Source: Spirogloea muscicola (Eukaryota > Streptophyta > Zygnematophyceae > Spirogloeales > Spirogloeaceae). From it: 27,682 nt of DNA. Positions 21,286-27,682 of this stretch are shown here, one piece after another. The first letter of the stretch is position 1; each line of letters opens with the position of its first letter. Below the pieces are notes generated by a model that saw only the letters and a list, made by a program, of their open reading frames with translations, did not search any database and had not been told where the DNA came from. A program made the position numbers and the translations under genes. The stretch is from the NCBI GenBank assembly GCA_009602725.1, contig WELB01000208.1:101300-128981 (forward strand), given 5' to 3'.

Positions 21286-21724
21286 AAGCAAGCGCGGCCA
21301 GATTAACTGGTGGCTGGGAGAGGCCAGCCCAAAAGAATGGACAAGGTCTGAAGGAGTTGGAGTGCTAAGGACTGAGACAGCAGTAAGCGAACTCTCAGTA
21401 ACCTCTCGTCAGTAGATGCAAATCTGAGTAGCTAGCAGGCGGAAAGACGTCGCCCTGACGGAAGCCGGAGGCCGCCGCCAGAGCGCGGCCTGCGCGCAAG
21501 TGGACCGCAAAAGCTAGGGACCGCTGCAAAGAGACGGCCAGGCGCATCCGGTAAACTTGGGCGAGGGACCCGGCGACATGGAAGCCAGGCTGCTCGCCTT
21601 TCTGCCCGTCGCGGCGGGCCGCTGCTCGCCGCGCAAGGCGGTGAAGGAGGTCCAGCCATTTGGCGCCAAAGGCGCCGTGTACGTCGACGGCGAGTGGGAT
21701 AAACTCGTCGCCTACCGGGTGATC
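21286..21724 (-). mobile_element. Non-LTR retrotransposon 3' end (copy 2)
   Basis: Read from 21724 downward, the minus strand encodes HPVGDEFIPLAVDVHGAFG, DLLHRLARRA, GSLAQVYRMRLAVSLQRSLA, VHLRAGRALAAASG and SYSDLHLLTR. This lines up residue by residue with copy 1 at 7315-7000. It continues as a tail with the hairpin at 21312-21330 and ends in GCGCTTGCTT at 21286, the same terminus as the 86-bp insert at 7590-7675. The coding frame is clean over about 100 codons although only the C-terminus remains. I could not find a convincing target duplication around this copy. Confidence 0.7.
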
Positions 21725-22302
21725 TGTATGCCCAGCACCTGCTCTCTGAAGATTGCAATGTCACATGTCTTGCAACTAGACATCTAGTAGTAGCCATTCA
21801 CACTTATTGCTCCTCAATGAAGCCATCGCTCTCCTTATTTTCCTTCTGGCTTGTATCCCGCAGTAGTCCTGATTGAGCTCTGCATTGTTCCTTTGCCATT
21901 TGGATTCGCGTTGTCGTTGCCACTTGGTTTGCTGGTTCGCCATCTTTGACGGCGCCGTCCTACCGGCGCCGTCCTCTCGGCTTGACCACCCGCTGGCCGA
22001 AAAAAGCAGCGCGCTGACGGCTGACGGCGTCAGTGCGCTGCCGGCTGAACGGCGCCGCCGCTCCAGCCATGCATGGCATGACCTGCATACATGCGGCCGC
22101 CGAGCATGCAGCCGCCATCGCCTCTCATTCACGGCCAACGCCGCGGGCCGCGGCGCTCCGCTCACAGTCGACAGCTCCCAACACGCTGCGCGTCGACTGG
22201 ACGGCGAGCTCAGCGCCGGGACCGGCGGCAGCAGCAGCGGCGGCGGCGGCGCTGACCTGGCGATCGGACGCCTTCGGTGGCAGCAAGACTGAAGCAAGAA
22301 CC
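21725..22302. promoter_or_regulatory. Upstream region of the SMP gene
   Basis: This GC-rich segment precedes the SMP start codon. It holds copy A (about 21904-21990) of a segment repeated at 23034-23105 upstream of GPN1, and an internal 14-base tandem repeat beginning GGCGCCGTCCT. The frame of the SMP protein stays open upstream, with an in-frame ATG at 22069, so part of it could be coding. Confidence 0.45.
21904..21990 (+). repeat. Direct repeat copy A (upstream of SMP gene)
   Basis: It shares ATTCGCGT, GTCGTTGC, ACTTGGTTTGCTG and CGCCGTCCTCTCGGCTTGAC, in order, with copy B at 23034-23105. Copy A carries an extra 14-base duplication of the GGCGCCGTCC block. Confidence 0.85.
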
Positions 22303-22491
22303 ATGCCAAAGGGAAGCACCCCAATGACGGGCGCAGATGCGTCCCGGATCCAGAGTGCCACTGCCAAGGGCGGCGGCGACATGAGCGGCGGTGGCTTCGC
22401 TGCCCGTGCGCAGTCGGCCGCGGCGACGAATGCGGCAGCAGGCGGTGGGGGCAGTGGGGGCGGCCCACAGGGGCAACAAGGCAATAAGTAG
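22303..22491 (+). CDS. Small SMP-domain (seed maturation protein-like) protein
   Basis: Single-exon frame of 62 codons plus TAG. The core PMTGADASRIQSATAKGGGD and GGGFAARAQSAAATNAA match the short SMP (LEA-type) motif as I recall it from plants, fungi and algae, where a Thr-x-x-x-Ala-x-Arg-Ile-Gln-Ser segment is followed by FAARAQ-(S/A)-AA. The tail is Gly/Gln-rich and likely disordered. No signal peptide or membrane segment is visible in this form. In seed plants such proteins accumulate in dry seeds; function in algae is unclear, possibly stress or desiccation related. The same frame is open upstream to about 22033 with an in-frame ATG at 22069, so a longer protein with a polyalanine segment cannot be excluded. 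I chose 22303 because the motif starts just after it. Confidence 0.7.
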   Translation: MPKGSTPMTGADASRIQSATAKGGGDMSGGGFAARAQSAAATNAAAGGGGSGGGPQGQQGNK

Positions 22492-23033
22492 GATCATCAA
22501 CGTGAGCAGCGCCGCGCCGGTGAGCACAGGCTCGCTTATCAAGGCTGCTGTGCAGGCCTTTGGGCAGGGCAGGCTGCTCGCTTGCTGATGTTGCTGCTTT
22601 TGCAACCCACCAACAAGCTAAGCATTATGGTCACAAAGGTCTGCAACCATGCTTTGAGCTCCCCCAGCGCAATGCTGAGCAAAATATATCATGCCATGTT
22701 GACGCAGGACTCAAGTTGAATACGGCGAGGAAAACACGGCGTGGTGGCAAGGAGTGGTTTGAGTTGGAGACGATGTATGCCGCTTTCAGTGGCTTCGCTG
22801 TAGCCTTTGGTGTTGAGGGTGTTCATAGGGGGAGACAACAGTGCGTTGCCTGCTCCCTATAGAGCAACGCTCTTCCTCTAGGCTAAATAGATCGTCTGCT
22901 GTACTCGAGTTGGATTTGGAGGAATAAAATCAGCGAAGTGCTCGGTGACATTTGATTGCTTCAGTATTGAGGACCATGCAATGACGTCGGCCTTGCCGCT
23001 TGTTACTCCCAAGTCACACGATATACTCAAAGC

Positions 23034-23105
23034 ATTCGCGTGGTCGTTGCTACTTGGTTTGCTGTTTGCCGTCTTCATGGCGCCGTCCTCTCGGCTTGAC
23101 CATAC
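23034..23105 (+). repeat. Direct repeat copy B (upstream of GPN1 gene)
   Basis: This is the counterpart of 21904-21990, in the same orientation and about 1.1 kb away. It lacks the 14-base internal duplication seen in copy A. Confidence 0.85.
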
Positions 23106-23416
23106 GCCAGTATTTCCAGTAGAGGGCTATGGCTGTGATTGGCCAGCCCCAGGAGAAAATGACCAAAATTCAGAAGGGGCCAGAACAGCACTAAAGCACA
23201 GAGCGATGCAGGCGCTCACGATCGAGCGCGGACCATGTCCACACGCCCGCCTTTACGTGGGTGGCTGTCCCGAAGAGCGACGATCAGAGGAGTGGGTGAC
23301 CACAGAGTTCCTAATAAGACTCGTCTGTTAGTACTTCCCCGCTGCAGCCTTGCCGCCGCAGCGAGCACAGCGCGAGTTCGCGCCGGCCGGCGCCAGAGCT
23401 GCGCCAAACCCCGCGG

Positions 23417-23417
<1 letters not shown>

Positions 23418-23448
<31 letters not shown>

Positions 23449-23450
23449 CG
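23418..23450 (+). repeat. GGC trinucleotide repeat
   Basis: About eleven GGC units lie just upstream of the first recognisable GPN1 exon. Such runs are prone to assembly and sequencing error, and the ambiguous base N at 23526 lies only about 75 bases downstream. Confidence 0.9.
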
Positions 23451-23497
23451 TCTTGCAGCAAGTCTCGGACGGCCTTGGCGTGGAGTAGAGGAGCTAG

Positions 23498-25621
23498 CAT
23501 CAGACTGTCGGGACTCGCAGCGGCCNCGCGGAGGCCTCCAGCAGCGGCGCGGCGGTGGCGGCGGCTGCCGGCGACCAGGCTGGCCCCCGGCAGCAGCGGC
23601 GAAGGCCCATCGTGGTCATCGTCATCGGCATGGCCGGTGAGCCGACGAGTGATAGGAGACCCGCCGCTGATGCATCTCAGTCTCAGCCTGGCCAAAGCTA
23701 AACCTCGATTCTCCAGTTGAAATGGTGAGCCTAAGTCATGGTGTTGCCACTGAGTTGCTGCAGAGCTCATTTGAGACCGGCTGTCCTTGTTGTTGGCGCG
23801 CAGGCAGCGGGAAGACGACGCTGATGCAGCAGCTCAACGCGCACCTGGCCGCCGTGCAGGCGCGCAAGTACGTCATCAACCTCGACCCCGCGGTGCTTTC
23901 ACTGCCGTACCCTGCCAATATCGACATCCGCGACACCGTGCGCTACAAGGACGTCATGAGGGAGTACCACCTTGGCCCCAACGGCGGCATCCTCACCTCG
24001 CTCAATCTCTTTGCAACCAAGTTCGACGAGGTTCGCCTGCCGCTTTCACATCCTGTCGACCCTAACATCCAGCCAAACCCTGGTGACACTGCAAGTTTGC
24101 AGCTCCGCTGCAGGCAGCCGCAGTTCTGCTTTTGTGAAGGTCGACTTTGCTTCTATTATCAGCTGCAAGATGATGTACTTAACGAGGGTCAGGATACACA
24201 GTCTCAGCAGATAATGGGCTCTTGACCTGAAGCTGAAGTAGACTGGCAACAGTTTGCCAGCCATCAAGAAGCTGCGACTTGAGAAAGCTCATTCTCGCTG
24301 AGACAGTAACGTAGGGCTCCTCAACATAGAGAGGCAAAACTTTTCAGATGTCTTTGTAGGCTCTGGGATTGTATAGCACAAGCTTGTGAGTCCAGGACTC
24401 GGCACTGCATTTGGACCAGATCGACGTATAGTTACAATCTATCTGGAACTCTCACTTAGTCGAACCCACCCCTCTTGGGGCGACTTGCTCCTTGCATTGT
24501 GATTCTTACGATAGCATGTCCCACTCAAGACCTCAACTTGTCAGCAACCTCGTGGGTGCTGGCCGAATGTAGGTGGTCAAGCTGGTGGAGCGTCGGGCCA
24601 ATGAGCTGGACTATGTGCTTGTGGACACGCCTGGCCAGATTGAAATCTTCACATGGTCAGCATCAGGCGCAATTATCACCGAGGCTTTTGCGTCCACCTT
24701 CCCCACGGTTGTGACATATGTCGTGGACAGACCTCGGTCCACAAGCCCTGTGACGTTCATGAGCAACATGCTGTACGCCTGCGGCATCCTGTACAAGACG
24801 CGCCTGCCCCTACTCCTCGCTTTCAACAAGACCGACGTGGCCAAGCACGAGTTTGCTGTGGAGGTGATGTTAAGACCTCTGAGACCACTGCTGCGTCATG
24901 CAGAGAGCTCCCATGATCCACATGGCCATGAGTGAAAGCTTGGGCTTCGGAAGGGAGATGCCTGCTTGGCAAGCTAGTCTGCATGTCACACTCCTTATAG
25001 TTGCAGTGACTGTCTCAATGAAATACAAGATCTGAAATTTTTCCCCGATACCTTCAACAGTGGATTCAGGATTTTGAGGCATTCCAGGCTGCAATTGAGC
25101 ACGACACTTCGTACACCTCGCAACTGAGCCGCAGCCTCTGCCTGGTCCTTGACGAATTCTATAAGAACCTCAAGAACGTCGGAGTTTCGGCCATCACTGG
25201 CGCAGGCATGCGCCAGTTCTTCCAAGCTGTGGATGAGAGTGGTATTGAGTATGAGACAAGCTACAGGTAAGTTCTTGTGATGCTCCCAGTAAGCTGCTGC
25301 TAGGGAGAATGCTACAAGAGCCTCTTGTAGTAAGCCAAGTGACCAGGAACTTGATGATGTTGGTGTTGCTGCTACAGGGTGGAGCTGGAGCACAGGCGAG
25401 CTGAGAAGGAGAAGCGCGATGCAGCTCGGAAGGCTGCAGACCTTGCCAGGGTAGAGCAAGACATTGCAGAAGCCAAGGGCCAGAGGGTCGTGCTCAGATC
25501 AAGGGCGAAATCCAGTGCAGAGAGAGACGAGGACGAAGACGAGGACGAGGATGAGGGTGAGGTTGAGGACGAGGAGGACAGTCAAGAAGAGGATGGGGAC
25601 GATGAGGATAGCAGAATGTGA
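23498..25621 (+). CDS. GPN1: GPN-loop GTPase 1 (5 exons, start codon not visible)
   Basis: GTPase of the GPN1/Npa3 family, which acts with GPN3 in assembly and nuclear import of RNA polymerase II. Exons: (23498)-23636, 23804-24030, 24573-24863, 25061-25266, 25378-25621, at most 368 codons plus TGA. The P-loop GMAGSGKTT spans the first intron. Next come [19 protein letters not shown], the signature loop [56 protein letters not shown] and GVSAITGAG. The tail is a charged coiled coil ([20 protein letters not shown]) and a run of Asp/Glu ending DSRM. Length is close to human GPN1 (about 374). In the P-loop frame, a stop lies at 23495-23497 and the first ATG is inside the P-loop (23630), so the true start must come from an upstream exon, a non-ATG codon, or a sequence error near the N at 23526. 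Confidence 0.93.
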
Positions 25622-25775
25622 CATGTTACCTGGATGAGGGTCTCTCATGAGCCTCGTGGGAGCGATGGGTACTATAGCAGTTGCCCATTAGCTGTTCAGT
25701 TTTGCCACCTCCAGCCAGACCCTCACTGGAGGCTGCAACATGGGCAAGCATGCTCGATTGCGGCAGCTGTATGTC

Positions 25776-25780
25776 TGTAA
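25776..25780 (+). terminator. Candidate polyadenylation signal (TGTAA) of GPN1
   Basis: TGTAA is the usual green-algal polyadenylation signal. This one sits about 155 bases past the GPN1 stop on the coding strand. A pentamer can occur by chance. Confidence 0.35.
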
Positions 25781-25977
25781 ATGTAGGGCTAAACCATCTC
25801 AGCGTAGTCAGAAGTTCTACTACTGGGCAGCTCATGGTTGTCCCAAATATGACTGATCATACAGTATGCTCTGTCTTTAGCATATCTAGTGCTGAGAGGG
25901 CACTGCACCAGGCCATGTGTTTTATGTGCATACCTCACTGGCTTGAGTGATGTCATGTGCTTTGCATGTGTGCAGTG

Positions 25978-26096
25978 CAGCTCCACATCAGTAGGTAACT
26001 GCTCCATCCCCTTCATCCTATCAAAACACATGTGACAACTGTGCTGCACAGATCTGATATGATGGGGATGGAGCACTACCTAGAGTGGTGGAGCTG
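25978..26096. repeat. Short imperfect inverted repeat (foldback, about 45-bp arms)
   Basis: The left arm (25978-26022) begins CAGCTCCAC and contains GCTCCATCCCC. The right arm (about 26056-26096) is its reverse complement with a few mismatches and indels. The loop is about 33 bases. It could be a small MITE-like relic or an RNA hairpin in the GPN1 3' region. Confidence 0.75.
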
Positions 26097-26504
26097 TACA
26101 ACAAGTAGTATGACAAACAAGTCGTGTTCACAAGTCCAAGCCTAGCTGCTCGTGTGAGGCTTTGGGTTGCTGCACCAACTTTTCAAGGGCATGGCAAAGT
26201 TGCAACTACACTGACTCGATGAGCAGGCTTGGAGCTGCTGAGGCACCAGTCCTCATTCATCACGACCTGCTCGCATGGCAGTGCTATTAGCAGGCAGTAG
26301 CGTGACGTGCTCCTAGCTACTCAATTTCCCGAGTAGTAGAGTTGGATCCGAAGCCGCATGATCCCTAACCACAACAAAGTTTTGGGGGGTAAATGGTGGG
26401 TCTTATGCAGCACGTTGGCTGCTTTGAAGCGACGGTGAGGTGAGCTGCAGAAGTGTCGAGGGTGTGCTACGGAAAGCTTAGGCAACCACATACGATTGGC
26501 AGCA

Positions 26505-26756
26505 ATGACGGAACTGCTGTGGAATTCTGTCCAAAATAGTGGAGAGGAATCTCAATTCAGGGAGGCGATGGCTGTGAAGGCCAATCTGACAGGATTGGAC
26601 AAGAAGGCGGCGCGCGACGTGCATGCAATGCTAAGGAAGGCCAAGACGAGGCAGTACTTTGTTCAGGCCAGACCTAGTGCAAAGCATGGGCTACGCACAG
26701 CGAAGCCTCAGGCGAACAGGGGCGACATTAACAGGGCAAAAGTGCAGCTGAAGTGA
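26505..26756 (+). CDS. Doubtful small open frame, basic protein of 83 codons
   Basis: ATG-started open frame ending in TGA. It encodes a Lys/Arg/Ala-rich segment (for example LDKKAARDVHAMLRKAKTRQ) with no family I recognise, no signal peptide and no membrane segment. It ends directly beside retroelement tail sequence at about 26767, so it could be a piece of that element, an exon of an unresolved gene, or chance. Nothing else supports expression. Confidence 0.2.
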   Translation: MTELLWNSVQNSGEESQFREAMAVKANLTGLDKKAARDVHAMLRKAKTRQYFVQARPSAKHGLRTAKPQANRGDINRAKVQLK

Positions 26757-26766
26757 GGCCTCATTG

Positions 26767-26985
26767 CCCACGAGTGAGCACAAATAGACTCGACACTTGG
26801 GGGAAGCAGACGGTGCAGCTCCCTCTCAGGCGGGAGAAGGAGCACGGTGCAGAAGAGATCAAAGGGAGGCCAAGCTACGTGAGTGCACTGTTGCGGTAAG
26901 AACAAAGAAAAATAAGAGGGGCCAAAGTAACACACGAAAAGCAGAATGGAAGGGCGACTTGAGTACCCACAAGTGAGCATGTACA
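26767..26985 (-). repeat. Divergent retroelement tail fragments
   Basis: Two occurrences of the box CCCAC(G/A)AGTGAGCA (26767-26780 and 26966-26979) match 6993-7006 in copy 1. The A-rich sequence left of the second box (around 26890-26960) resembles 6885-6985. This looks like the 3' untranslated part of the same family, heavily mutated. No coding part remains that I can align. Confidence 0.5.
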
Positions 26986-27274
26986 CATCCGACAGTAATA
27001 TTTGGGGAGCCGAAAGACACCAAGCTAGCCCAGTAGTCTGGCTTGGTACGCGCCCAGCGCGCTGATGTGATGTTAGAGCCTGGAAACGCTGCAGAATAAG
27101 CGAGACGCATTTCTGGAATAAGCAACCAAGGCTTGCCGGACGCTAGTATGCCCAAAATTCCCACTTGACAACGACGGCATGCGTCTACCAGCTGGGCCAG
27201 GCGAGGGACGAGGTAGTGAGGACTTCATGCCCTAGCCGCCATGGATGTCCATAGCACACGGTTGAAAGTTGGTC

Positions 27275-27365
27275 TCCCCGGGCTTTGTCCCTTTGTTGGT
27301 TCTTTTCGGGCTGGCCTCTGCCAGCCCCCTCTTCTCCATGGGCGCCCACTTTCTTGTAGCGCCGC
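27275..27365 (+). repeat. Retroelement tail fragment in plus orientation
   Basis: It contains the hairpin GGGCTGGCctctGCCAGCCC at 27308-27327, then CTTCTC and GGGCG..CACTTTCTT. This matches the reverse complement of 6825-6905 in copy 1. It is the only copy in the window with this orientation outside the palindrome. Confidence 0.6.
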
Positions 27366-27682
27366 TCGAGAGTGCCGCTCCCACTTTTCCGCGAGTGGGT
27401 CGTCGCCCAGCCGGGCACAGTCGGCGTGTCGTCCCCCCGCTTGAAAAGCGTCAATCAATACGGCGTCCTCCCGCGGGCATACCGAAATCGCCGGGATATG
27501 TCAGAATGTAGTTGGGAGCGCCAGCGTCATCTCGTCCATCAGGGGCTCTCGTTGTGGCGTCAGCCGTCAGCGGGCCCCGCAGGAGCCCGCACCAGGCGCA
27601 GCCAGGAGCCGGCAGCAGCCTCGGCCGCCTCCCCGCAGATGGCGGCGCGGCCGGCGGCGCCGTCGCCGCGCCCTCGCCGCCC
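27366..27682. other. GC-rich right edge, possible start of another gene
   Basis: From about 27530 the composition becomes strongly GC-rich, as in the first exons of the other genes here. An ATG at 27639 preceded by CCCCGCAG opens a plus frame running off the window (an Ala/Pro/Arg-rich start). Too little is visible to name a product. Confidence 0.25.

Larger units (their letters stand above)
22492..23497. other. Spacer between SMP and GPN1 genes; no gene recognised
   Basis: It contains the SMP 3' region, copy B of the direct repeat (23034-23105) and a GGC repeat at 23418-23450. An open frame at 22560-22862 has no recognisable family. The 5' part of GPN1, including its initiator, probably lies in the right portion of this spacer. 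Confidence 0.5.
25622..26504. other. Region downstream of GPN1; no gene recognised
   Basis: A TGTAA at 25776-25780, about 155 bases after the stop codon, is a plausible algal polyadenylation signal for GPN1. Otherwise I see only short unsupported frames and the foldback at 25978-26096. Confidence 0.5.

Noticed and set aside
23216-23770. Minus-strand frame across the GPN1 start
   Set aside because: Arg/Gly/Ala runs from the GGC repeat, crossing the N; the opposite strand encodes the GPN1 P-loop exon.

Overview
The window is nuclear DNA of a photosynthetic eukaryote, most likely a green alga (Chlorophyta, perhaps a trebouxiophyte). The genes are split by many short GT-AG introns, exons near gene starts are very GC-rich, one gene is a plastid-targeted lycopene epsilon-cyclase typical of the green lineage, and another is a TTC27 protein that reads closest to plant versions from memory. 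No database search was possible. Species rank is not supported by anything I can see.

Layout. (1) 1-4768, plus: the last 11 visible exons of a membrane-bound hybrid histidine kinase (MASE1 sensor, HisKA, HATPase, receiver); its 5' end lies left of the window. (2) 4769-8910: no host gene. It holds a CT-rich microsatellite and a 2.5 kb imperfect palindrome (6048-8551) built around broken non-LTR retrotransposon 3' ends. An 86-bp retroelement tail has inserted into this with a 9-bp target-site duplication. (3) 8911-15874, minus: a 19-exon TTC27/Emw1-like TPR protein of 978 codons. (4) 16651-20430, plus: an 11-exon lycopene epsilon-cyclase of 612 codons, divergent from TTC27 across a 776-bp GC-rich spacer. 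(5) 20431-21724: spacer and a second retroelement 3' end on the minus strand. (6) 22303-22491, plus: a small single-exon SMP-domain protein. (7) about 23498-25621, plus: GPN1, the GPN-loop GTPase for RNA polymerase II assembly; its initiator codon is not visible and one base is N. (8) 25622-27682: mostly non-coding, with a small foldback, a doubtful ORF, more retroelement tail pieces and a GC-rich right edge that may start another gene.

The host genes do not form a pathway. They are a typical mix of signalling (histidine kinase), plastid carotenoid synthesis (epsilon-cyclase) and housekeeping assembly factors (TTC27, GPN1). I joined exons by hand, matching splice-site dinucleotides, reading phase and recalled family conservation. 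The total lengths of the kinase, TTC27 and cyclase models each come out divisible by three, which supports the models independently. The most unusual items are the MASE1 sensor in a eukaryotic hybrid kinase, the nested retroelement palindrome, and a repeated segment upstream of both the SMP and GPN1 genes.
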